Below, piece by piece: positions 57,877 through 64,000 of a stretch of 64,000 nt of DNA (positions are counted from its first letter, which is position 1; the number at the start of each line of letters is the position of its first letter). The notes beneath the pieces are model-generated. The model had not been told where the DNA came from. It ran no database searches and worked only from the letters and a program-made list of their open reading frames with translations. Position numbers and translations under genes: made by a program. The stretch comes from Flagellimonas_A sp039592695 (lineage in GTDB: Bacteria > Bacteroidota > Bacteroidia > Flavobacteriales > Flavobacteriaceae): positions 930,001-994,000 of the forward strand of contig NZ_JBBUTK010000002.1 of NCBI RefSeq assembly GCF_039592695.1. Reading direction: 5' to 3'.

Positions 57877-58518
57877 TTAGGGTTTCCATTGTGCAGGGTC
57901 AGTTCGCCACTGCAGTAGGGTATTGAGTTGTTCTTCTTTTATAAAGTGTTTTTCTGAAGCTAATCCGATCAAATGTTCATAATCTGAGAGCGTATTCAAC
58001 GTGACATTGGCATCTTCAAAATTTTCTTCTGCTGTGGAAAAACCATACGTGAAAATGGCAATCATACCTTTGATGGTAGCCCCTGCGTTTTCTAGAGCTA
58101 CGACGGCGTTGAGACTGCTTTTTCCGGTACTGATAAGGTCTTCAATAACGACCACATTCTGCCCAGCCTCTAGATGCCCCTCTATCTGATTTTGCCTGCC
58201 ATGTGACTTTGGTTCAGGTCGAACATACACAAAGGGCAGCCCCATGGCTTCGGCAACCAAAATACCGATACCGATGGCACCGGTTGCCACACCTGCGATC
58301 ACATCGGGTTTACCGTAGAGCAAATCAACATGTTTCGCCATTTCATCCCGAACATAATTACGGATTTTGGGGTAGGACAAAATGACTCTGTTATCACAAT
58401 AAATCGGGGATTTCCATCCAGAGGCCCAAGTGAAGGGATTTTCTGGTCTCAACTTAATTGCATTAATTTGCAACAGAAGTTCTGCCGTTTTTTTGGCACT
58501 TTGCTCTTCTAAAACCAT
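57877..58518 (-). CDS. pyrE: Orotate phosphoribosyltransferase
   Basis: A 213-residue enzyme of pyrimidine synthesis converting orotate and PRPP to OMP. I start at ATG 58518 (MVLEEQSAKKTAELLLQ); a frame reaching 58662 has no support. Recognised features: NPFTWASGWKSPIYCDNR (orotate/PRPP region), AGVATGAIGIGILVAEA, the flexible-loop Lys in RPEPKSHGRQNQIEG, and the PRPP loop VVVIEDLISTGKSSLNAV with the Asp pair. The -7 box lies 4 nt upstream of the ATG and overlaps the first codon of the divergent NUDIX gene, implying leaderless mRNA. Confidence 0.96.
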   Translation of the reverse strand: MVLEEQSAKKTAELLLQINAIKLRPENPFTWASGWKSPIYCDNRVILSYPKIRNYVRDEMAKHVDLLYGKPDVIAGVATGAIGIGILVAEAMGLPFVYVRPEPKSHGRQNQIEGHLEAGQNVVVIEDLISTGKSSLNAVVALENAGATIKGMIAIFTYGFSTAEENFEDANVTLNTLSDYEHLIGLASEKHFIKEEQLNTLLQWRTDPAQWKP

Positions 58519-58522
58519 TGCG

Positions 58523-58530
58523 CAAATGTA
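58523..58530 (-). promoter_or_regulatory. -7 box (TACATTTG) of pyrE overlapping the NUDIX start codon
   Basis: Minus-strand TACATTTG fits TAnnTTTG exactly and lies 4 nt before the pyrE ATG at 58518. On the other strand it contains the ATG of the NUDIX gene at 58526. Confidence 0.6.
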
Positions 58531-59110
58531 TGAAGTTTTTGTCAATGCATCTCCCCTGATTTTGACTACCCAACGACCTGAAAATGCCAACGGTAACCTC
58601 TTCGAAATGGAGGATGAAGCCATATTTGAGGCTATCGAAAAGTTGTCGAAAAAGAAGCTCAAAAAAGCCTATATCTACGACCCCGATGATACCATTCTAA
58701 AAAAGTTCAGTGCCAAGATTCCGATTGTGACGGCTGCAGGCGGACTCGTCAAGAACAAAAAGGGAAAAATACTCTTCATCTATCGCAATGATAAATGGGA
58801 TTTGCCCAAGGGAAAGATTGACAAAGGGGAAACCATTGAGAACTGTGCCCTGCGGGAAGTTGAGGAAGAAACAGGCGTAAAAGGCCTTGTCGTCGATGAC
58901 TACCTCAAGACTACGTATCATATTTTCAAGAGGAATGGTCAATTTCAGCTGAAACAGGTTTATTGGTTCACAATGCACACCAAGTATGACGGCAAGCTGA
59001 AGCCCCAAAAGAATGAGGGTATCACCAAAGTACGGTGGAAAGGCCCCAAGAAAACCAAAAAAGCCCTGAAAAAAGCATACCACAACATCAAATTGCTTTT
59101 TGAGGATTAA
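58526..59110 (+). CDS. NUDIX hydrolase
   Basis: A 194-residue hydrolase. The chosen ATG at 58526 gives MYEVFVNASPLILT; the earlier frame start at 58430 would lie within pyrE. Residues ~70-190 hold the NUDIX fold with IPIVTAAGGLVKNKKGKILF, and the box is G-x5-E-x7-RE-x2-EE-x-G-V, here starting GKIDKGETIENC and ending REVEEETGV. An N-terminal ~65-residue extension (DEAIFEAIEKLSKKKLKKAYIYDPD) is typical of the flavobacterial form. The substrate (a nucleoside diphosphate derivative such as Ap4A or an oxidised nucleotide) is not determinable. Only 7 nt separate its start from that of pyrE. Confidence 0.93.
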   Translation: MYEVFVNASPLILTTQRPENANGNLFEMEDEAIFEAIEKLSKKKLKKAYIYDPDDTILKKFSAKIPIVTAAGGLVKNKKGKILFIYRNDKWDLPKGKIDKGETIENCALREVEEETGVKGLVVDDYLKTTYHIFKRNGQFQLKQVYWFTMHTKYDGKLKPQKNEGITKVRWKGPKKTKKALKKAYHNIKLLFED

Positions 59111-59113
59111 GAC

Positions 59114-60889
59114 TCAATCTTTCGCAACGATGCCTGCCGCTTCAGTGTCTTTCAAAATTCGATATACGGGATATTGCAAATGCGCCTTTTCATAGTTTTC
59201 AGAATTTTTGTAGACCCAATCCAATTGGGCGTACCAACTTTTTGAGAACGGTTCATCCGTCTGTTTCCTGAGCAAAAAACTGTCTCGAAGATTTTTATTT
59301 TCTTTCAACAATTTCAGGGCAACATCCTCAAAAATATAGGGAGAAAATCCCTCTTTTTGCTGCAAAATGGAATCGAAGAAATTCCAGTTAAAAAAAGAGT
59401 CAACCGCAGCGGGTTCCAAAGTTTCCAAAAGATAACGCAACCCAGCTTGTTCTGCGGGTACCACGAAATCGCCCTCATGAAATGTCACTTCTTTTACTGT
59501 GGCATCGACCGAAGTGCCATAATGGGGATAGTGCCCTTCATACGCAGTATTTGTGGTCTGGTAATTTTTGATGCGATACGATTCTACCTGTAGGGTGGTA
59601 TCAGCTTCCAATCTGTAAAAATCAATCTCGTTCTGTTCTAACCTTTTGATGACTTCATGCCAACCTTTTTTGATAAGGTACGCTGCTGGAACCTTAATGG
59701 TATCGGCGGGTACGTAGTGGTTGTAATACGTGACTTCTTTCGTGATGGGCTTTTTTCTGTCATACGTTAGTCGGTTCAGGCCCGTCACCTCACTGAGTAC
59801 GGTGTCAGCTTCGTAGCCCAAAAATTGAAGTGTAGACGTTCTGGTAGAATCCAATTGCCAATTCAAATGGTATTGGTTGAGTTCTGATAGCTTTTGGTTA
59901 CTTTCTTTACGTAGTTTTTTGATGTTCTCATGTCCAGCATCTGCAATCTGAACCATTGAGGCCATCAATTCATAGGTGCCTTCTACCCGTTCTTTGTACG
60001 GTTTGAGCATGTGGGTCTCGACCATCATCCCCAGCGTATTCCAAAGTGTGGTATAGCCAGTGGAGTACCGTGGCCAATCCATGAACTGCGAAAAACCTGT
60101 TTCGGGCGGCCTGTTGAACACATTGACATAAGGTGTCACAGGCCAATCTTTTTCTGAAAGTGATTGTTCAAGGGCAGGTTTCAAATTTAAATCGATGTAT
60201 TCCCCTAAATCTCCTCCCAATTTATTGTGCTGCGTAAACAAATGGGTCAAGGTATATTGATAGTCGGCACCATTGCTCACATGGTTGTCGATAAAAATAT
60301 CAGGTTTTACCAAATGGAAAATTTGCGCAAACGATGCCGCATTCTTGGTATCGGCTTTTATAAAATCGCGGTTGAGGTCATAATTCTGTGCGTTGCCCCT
60401 GAAACCATAGGACTCGGGCCCGTTTTGATTGGCCCTAGAGGTAGAGTTTCGGTTCAAAGCGCCCCCAATGTTATACACTGGAATGGTCACCAGAACCACA
60501 TTTTCTGGAGATTTTAAATTGCCAGTGGCCAAATCACGGTACAAGAGCATGGTCGCATCAATGCCATCACTTTCCCCTGGATGGATGCCGTTGTTGATCA
60601 AGATGATGGTTTTACCTTGCCTGATTTTTTGAAAGTTAAAGCTGCCTTCGGCATTGAAAGTGACCATGTGGAGTGGCAACCCAATATCGGTCTGCCCGAT
60701 GGACTGAATATTGATTTCAGGAAATTCTCTCGCCAAAGCAAGGTAAAAATCAATGGTTTCAGTGTAAGTGGCGGTCTGCTTTCCTCCAGATTCTTCAAAA
60801 ATCGTGGGATATGATGATTTTTTGTCAACCGTTTCGGTCTTACAGGCAAAACACAAAATAATGGCGACTGATGCAGCAATTTTTTTCAT
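59114..60889 (-). CDS. M14-family zinc carboxypeptidase, lipoprotein
   Basis: A 591-residue exported peptidase starting at ATG 60889 (a TTG lies one codon upstream). The signal MKKIAASVAIILCFAC is a lipobox type, so the protein is probably membrane-anchored. The M14 zinc site is the His and Glu of NNGIHPGESDGID (~95) plus the later His in DNHVSNGADYQYT; NRDFIKADTKNA precedes the third ligand, and the catalytic Glu is likely that of MMVETHMLKP (~275). A large C-terminal domain (~300-590) is typical of the long Bacteroidota M14 proteins. It removes C-terminal residues from peptides in the periplasm. The 3' end is 3 nt from the convergent NUDIX gene. Confidence 0.9.
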   Translation of the reverse strand: MKKIAASVAIILCFACKTETVDKKSSYPTIFEESGGKQTATYTETIDFYLALAREFPEINIQSIGQTDIGLPLHMVTFNAEGSFNFQKIRQGKTIILINNGIHPGESDGIDATMLLYRDLATGNLKSPENVVLVTIPVYNIGGALNRNSTSRANQNGPESYGFRGNAQNYDLNRDFIKADTKNAASFAQIFHLVKPDIFIDNHVSNGADYQYTLTHLFTQHNKLGGDLGEYIDLNLKPALEQSLSEKDWPVTPYVNVFNRPPETGFSQFMDWPRYSTGYTTLWNTLGMMVETHMLKPYKERVEGTYELMASMVQIADAGHENIKKLRKESNQKLSELNQYHLNWQLDSTRTSTLQFLGYEADTVLSEVTGLNRLTYDRKKPITKEVTYYNHYVPADTIKVPAAYLIKKGWHEVIKRLEQNEIDFYRLEADTTLQVESYRIKNYQTTNTAYEGHYPHYGTSVDATVKEVTFHEGDFVVPAEQAGLRYLLETLEPAAVDSFFNWNFFDSILQQKEGFSPYIFEDVALKLLKENKNLRDSFLLRKQTDEPFSKSWYAQLDWVYKNSENYEKAHLQYPVYRILKDTEAAGIVAKD

Positions 60890-60935
60890 CAAAGGTTACG
60901 GTTTTTGTTAAGGATGTAAAAAGTATAACCGATAC

Positions 60936-60943
60936 CAAAATTA
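60936..60943 (-). promoter_or_regulatory. Candidate -7 box (TAATTTTG) for the M14 peptidase
   Basis: Minus-strand TAATTTTG matches TAnnTTTG, with a predicted start near 60930, 40 nt before the ATG at 60889. It lies just after the response regulator stop codon. No -33 TTTG at 19 nt. Confidence 0.5.
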
Positions 60944-60955
60944 GCCAATAAAGAT

Positions 60956-61372
60956 TTATGAGGCCTTGCTGATGTAATCTATATCTTGAGCGGTCAATTT
61001 AAAGATGGGTTTATTTTTGTAGTCGACAAAGTGCATGGATTTCTTTCTATAGTAGAGCCATCTTTCATGGTCAGCCGGATCTATCGACGATGTGACAATG
61101 TTGATTCTGATTGGTTTATTGATTTCCAATTTATGAAACTCCTCCATAAACGTCCAACCATCCATCACGGGCATATTGATGTCCAAAAAAATGATATCGG
61201 GTATTTCTTTGCCCTGTTCCAATTGTAGCAAAAGTGCATCCAATGCCTCTTTTCCATTTTCAAAAGAGGCCACATTATCACACTCCACCACATCATACAA
61301 CACTTTTTTGATGCCGAATACAGTGATTGGATCATCATCTACAATATAAATTGAATCTATTCTAGTTTTCAT
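60956..61372 (-). CDS. Single-domain response regulator (CheY-like receiver)
   Basis: A 138-residue protein starting at ATG 61372, inside the last codons of the PAS kinase gene (11-nt overlap); a longer reading from 61405 lies wholly within the kinase frame. The receiver shows IDSIYIVDDDPITVFGIKKVL, with the acidic pocket, the phospho-acceptor Asp in IIFLDINMPVMDGW, the Thr in INIVTSSIDPAD and the Lys in DYKNKPI near the C-terminus. No output domain. It should be phosphorylated by the adjacent kinase and act by protein interaction, as is usual in Flavobacteriia. Confidence 0.92.
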   Translation of the reverse strand: MKTRIDSIYIVDDDPITVFGIKKVLYDVVECDNVASFENGKEALDALLLQLEQGKEIPDIIFLDINMPVMDGWTFMEEFHKLEINKPIRINIVTSSIDPADHERWLYYRKKSMHFVDYKNKPIFKLTAQDIDYISKAS

Positions 61373-63224
61373 TGAAATACACTTTAAAAATCGTGCCAAT
61401 ACCAACCTCGCTCTCGGCAGTTATGTTGCCGCCCATGGCCTCCATTTGATTTTTGGTGATGTAGAGGCCCATGCCCCTCGCATCTTTATTGTTGTGAAAG
61501 GTTTTGTACATACCGAACAGATTATTGCCATTCTTCTCTAAATCAATGCCCAGGCCATTGTCTTGTACCAATAGAATTGTGTGCGATGCACCTGTTTCTA
61601 TGCGCAACGTGATTTCGGGCGTTCTATCTGGATGTTGATATTTCACCGCATTTGTCAAAAGATTCAAGAGCACACTTTCTAAATAGGCATGTACAGCAAA
61701 GACTTTTGTGCCTTTCGGAACTTTATTTATGATTTTGGCTCGGTTCTCATTCAAAAAAGTGGCCAGATCCTGTTTGACCTTTGCCAATTTTTCATTCAGG
61801 TCAATTTTTTCTTTGTCAAGATTAACATTGGCATTGACGTCGACAACCTCATTTAGGTCTTCAAGGGTGCTCATCAGGTTTTGGGAAGCATTCACAAGCA
61901 TTTTGGTGATACGTTCTTTTTCTGATTCGTCTTTTTCATCGACCAAAAAATTCAAAAGCATGGCAAAGTTTGCAGAGTGCGACCTTAGATTGTGGGAAAC
62001 AATATGGGCAAAGTTTGACAACTTCTTGTTCTGCAATGCGGTCACGTTGATCAAATCTTTCAGTTCTGCCTCTTTCTTCTTCAGCGTAGAAATATCCATA
62101 CTGATGCCGATGATACCAATGGCATTGCCATAAATACCTGTCAAAGGGATTTTGGAGGTCAAAAAGGTGGTTTCGACCCCATCTTTTTTCACACTCTTTG
62201 TCTCACGGCCGATCACAGGCTTTTGGTGCTTTATCACCTCAACGTCTTCTTCTCGTGAAATTTGTGCTATTTCTTTTGGATAGATGTCAAAATCATCTTT
62301 GCCGATCAATTGGCTTTTGTGCTTTACCCCCAAGTATTCGCACTCTGATTTGTTAACCATTATTTTCTTAGAATCTTTGTCTTTTACATAGACGTTCAGG
62401 GGAAGGTTGTCGATGATGGATTCCAGCAGCTTTTCGTTTTCACGAATCTTCATTTCGCTGCGTACCTGTTCATCCACATCTTGAAAGGTGCCGATGATTT
62501 TTATCAATTTTCCATCTTTATAGATGGGTTTCCCGGCATTTCTTATCCAAAGCTCCCGGCCCTTGGCAGTCAATATCTGTAAGCGGTCACTGAAGGGCTC
62601 ACCTTTGTCGAGCGCTTTTTGAAAACGCATGGAAACCGTGTTGCGGCTATGCCCTTCTTTATAGAAATTGATGGCCGTATTCACTTCGGGAGTGTAGTCT
62701 TCTGCAACCTCATGTATTTTTTTGGTCATTTTTGACCATGAGAGATTATTGGTTTCCAAATCAAACTCCCACATCCCGACTTTTGATATTTCTGCTGTCT
62801 CATCAAGAAGATGGTAGAGTTTTTTATTTTTTTCCTCAAGGGAAATTTGCTTTGAAATATCCTCAAGGTTCACCAGTATGCCAATTGGGTTCTCACTTTC
62901 ATCGAACCATGGCTTTGAAATCAGTCTTATAAAAAGTTTATCTCTTAAGTTTAATTGAACAATGTGATGACACTCTTTTTGCTCGGCAATACAATGGTTC
63001 AACAGCTCTTTTAATTCAATTTCAGCGTTGCCGAAGATGTCATGTATTGATTTTGAACTAAAATCCTTGGGCTCAGAGCTGAAGAAATCGGCCCATTTAT
63101 CCGATACGGCCACAAAGTTTGCTTCATTGTCAATAATGGCAGTGACGGTCGGCAACTGGCGAATCAAGTAACTCGTGGCCAATGAAACTTTGCTTTCGGG
63201 AAGTAGGTTAGACTTGGATTTCAA
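61362..63224 (-). CDS. PAS-domain sensor histidine kinase
   Basis: A 620-residue cytoplasmic kinase without a membrane helix. Three PAS units: ~15-130 (FVAVSDKWADFFSS), ~145-265 with a PAC motif (GKPIYKDGKLIKIIGTFQDV) and ~270-390 (NVYVKDKDSKKIMVNKSE). The dimerisation helix carries the likely phospho-His ~413 in HIVSHNLRSHSANF, a flavobacterial variant of the SHELRTP box. The HATPase domain (~500-620) has LTNAVKYQHPDRTP (N-box), DNGLGIDL and GMGLYITKNQME. It senses small molecules or redox through PAS. It starts at TTG 63224; no in-frame ATG is available upstream. The response regulator follows with an 11-nt overlap. Confidence 0.92.
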   Translation of the reverse strand: MKSKSNLLPESKVSLATSYLIRQLPTVTAIIDNEANFVAVSDKWADFFSSEPKDFSSKSIHDIFGNAEIELKELLNHCIAEQKECHHIVQLNLRDKLFIRLISKPWFDESENPIGILVNLEDISKQISLEEKNKKLYHLLDETAEISKVGMWEFDLETNNLSWSKMTKKIHEVAEDYTPEVNTAINFYKEGHSRNTVSMRFQKALDKGEPFSDRLQILTAKGRELWIRNAGKPIYKDGKLIKIIGTFQDVDEQVRSEMKIRENEKLLESIIDNLPLNVYVKDKDSKKIMVNKSECEYLGVKHKSQLIGKDDFDIYPKEIAQISREEDVEVIKHQKPVIGRETKSVKKDGVETTFLTSKIPLTGIYGNAIGIIGISMDISTLKKKEAELKDLINVTALQNKKLSNFAHIVSHNLRSHSANFAMLLNFLVDEKDESEKERITKMLVNASQNLMSTLEDLNEVVDVNANVNLDKEKIDLNEKLAKVKQDLATFLNENRAKIINKVPKGTKVFAVHAYLESVLLNLLTNAVKYQHPDRTPEITLRIETGASHTILLVQDNGLGIDLEKNGNNLFGMYKTFHNNKDARGMGLYITKNQMEAMGGNITAESEVGIGTIFKVYFNEN

Positions 63225-63359
63225 AAAAGTGCGTCTTTTCCTACGAAAGTATGATTGTGCCCCAGCACAGAAAATTTTATGTTGTGAATTTGAAGAAAAC
63301 TGTTGTTACAGTGAGAAATTGTACCATTCTCTGGGCCTCAATATGAAAATTAGGGATGT

Positions 63360-63821
63360 TCATTGATCTGATACCACAACGGTATCGGGCACTAAACCAG
63401 TGTAATCGCCACCGTTTCTGATAACGTCGCGGACTATGGAGGAGCTGATATACGATTTGCCCGATGAGGTCAGCAAAAAGACAGTTTCGATTTCTGAAAG
63501 TTTTCGGTTGGTGTGCGCAATGGCCTTTTCGAACTCAAAATCAGCCGGATTTCGCAACCCCCTTAAAATAAACCCAGCATTGACTTCTTTACAAAAGTCT
63601 ACGGTCAAGCCTTCATAGGTGAGTACCTTGATTTTGGGCTCATCGGCAAAGGCGGCTACAATGAATTTTTGACGTTCCTCCAGTGAGAACATGTATTTTT
63701 TTTCCGCATTGATTCCGATGGCAATGATCAGCTCATCAAAAAGGGTGATACCCCGCTTGATGATGTCGTAATGCCCTAACGTAATGGGATCAAAAGAACC
63801 GGGAAAAATGGCGCGTCTCAT
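63360..63821 (-). CDS. coaD: Pantetheine-phosphate adenylyltransferase
   Basis: A 153-residue enzyme of coenzyme A synthesis that adenylates 4'-phosphopantetheine. The start is RRAIFPGSFDPITLGHYDII with the T/HxGH nucleotidyl-transfer motif; YEGLTVDFCKEVNAGFILRGLRNPADFEFE, cited by its core GFILRGLRNPADFE, and VFLLTSSGKSYISSSIVRDVI contain the second signature (SSxxR). The length is standard. It lies 29 nt downstream of ddl on the same strand and likely forms one unit with it. Confidence 0.97.
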   Translation of the reverse strand: MRRAIFPGSFDPITLGHYDIIKRGITLFDELIIAIGINAEKKYMFSLEERQKFIVAAFADEPKIKVLTYEGLTVDFCKEVNAGFILRGLRNPADFEFEKAIAHTNRKLSEIETVFLLTSSGKSYISSSIVRDVIRNGGDYTGLVPDTVVVSDQ

Positions 63822-63850
63822 CAGTTTTGGTTTGTCGTAAAGGTACTAAA

Positions 63851-64000
63851 TTAGGTTTTCAGGGCTTCTGTTATACTGCTTTCGAAGAGTTCTGGCAATG
63901 AAATGCCAGCTGCTTTGGCCTGCTTTGGCAAAATACTTTCTTCGGTAAGGCCCGGGGTGGTGTTGACCTCCAACAGATAGGGCTCATCACCCATAAAAAT
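63851..64000 (-). CDS. ddl: D-alanine--D-alanine ligase, C-terminal part only
   Basis: The gene enters from the right edge; only the last ~50 codons are present. Translation gives FMGDEPYLLEVNTTPGLTEE then SILPKQAKAAGISLPELFE. The EVNTTPGLT segment is the ATP-grasp metal-binding end of Ddl (NxxPG), and SxxPxQ is the conserved tail. Ddl makes the D-Ala-D-Ala dipeptide for peptidoglycan. The stop TAA is at 63851-63853. coaD follows after 29 nt. Confidence 0.9.
   Translation of the reverse strand: MFMGDEPYLLEVNTTPGLTEESILPKQAKAAGISLPELFESSITEALKT

Noticed and set aside
58430..58525. Longer N-terminus for the NUDIX protein from an upstream start.
   Set aside because: It would lie inside pyrE coding sequence on the other strand, adds 32 residues without resemblance to the family, and the ATG at 58526 gives the usual start.

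Overview
The window reads as chromosome of a marine-type member of the Bacteroidota, family Flavobacteriaceae. Evidence: type IX secretion cargo with gliding-motility-type C-terminal domains, a PorP/SprF plus PorE-like pair, promoter boxes of the form TAnnTTTG, no Shine-Dalgarno dependence, frequent TTG starts, DUF6702/DUF4174/DUF1573 proteins, and the block rsfS-ftsH-LUD-cdsA-psd-ACBP. Genus cannot be fixed from the sequence alone (a Muricauda/Maribacter-like relative is my guess). There are no rRNA or tRNA genes, IS transposases, CRISPR arrays or prophage modules. Both ends cut genes: an M15 peptidase at the left and D-Ala-D-Ala ligase at the right.

Layout. 1-9.2 kb: envelope genes. A repetitive fibre-like secreted protein is followed 1 nt later by a small T9SS cargo; then come two paralogous regulatory-domain proteins, DUF6702 and an M1 peptidase. 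9.4-16.3 kb: tatA-PAP2, an O-methyltransferase, GNAT-kynureninase-MFS, a lipoprotein, and a sigma factor with a coupled 62-aa protein and an MscS channel. 16.3-24.2 kb: T9SS locus with PorE-like OmpA protein, PorP/SprF and a 1563-aa Calx-beta adhesin. 24.6-30.2 kb: a solitary ClpP, a DNA-repair operon (DUF2256, Cry-DASH, FeS photolyase) and kynurenine monooxygenase. 30.2-44.2 kb: housekeeping and signalling (zinc-ribbon-family protein, Nif3, lpxK, TPR hybrid kinase, GAPDH, lipA, two ECF sigma factors and an anti-sigma factor, murB, aminotransferase, PDZ aspartyl protease, DUF1573). 44.4-51.8 kb: valS, a palindromic repeat element, then a tightly coupled four-gene sugar/lipid operon (GH109-type enzyme, GHMP sugar kinase, nucleotidyltransferase, AGMO-like hydroxylase). 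51.8-64 kb: ACBP-psd-cdsA-LUD-ftsH-rsfS, birA, a SRPBCC protein, pyrE/NUDIX divergent pair, M14 peptidase, PAS kinase with lone receiver, coaD and ddl.

How genes work together. Lipid steps cluster (CdsA, Psd, ACBP, convergent AGMO-like hydroxylase). KMO and KynU supply two steps of tryptophan catabolism/NAD synthesis from separate loci. PorE-like and PorP/SprF proteins are the expected outer-membrane partners of the type-B cargo encoded beside them. The most testable new proposal is that the GH109-kinase-nucleotidyltransferase-hydroxylase operon is a sugar salvage/activation and lipid-tailoring pathway. Other points worth following are GC-rich repeat patches inside two unrelated surface-protein genes, dispersed-repeat-like insertions inside valS, and several genes whose promoter box lies only 4-5 nt before the start codon, which predicts leaderless mRNAs.
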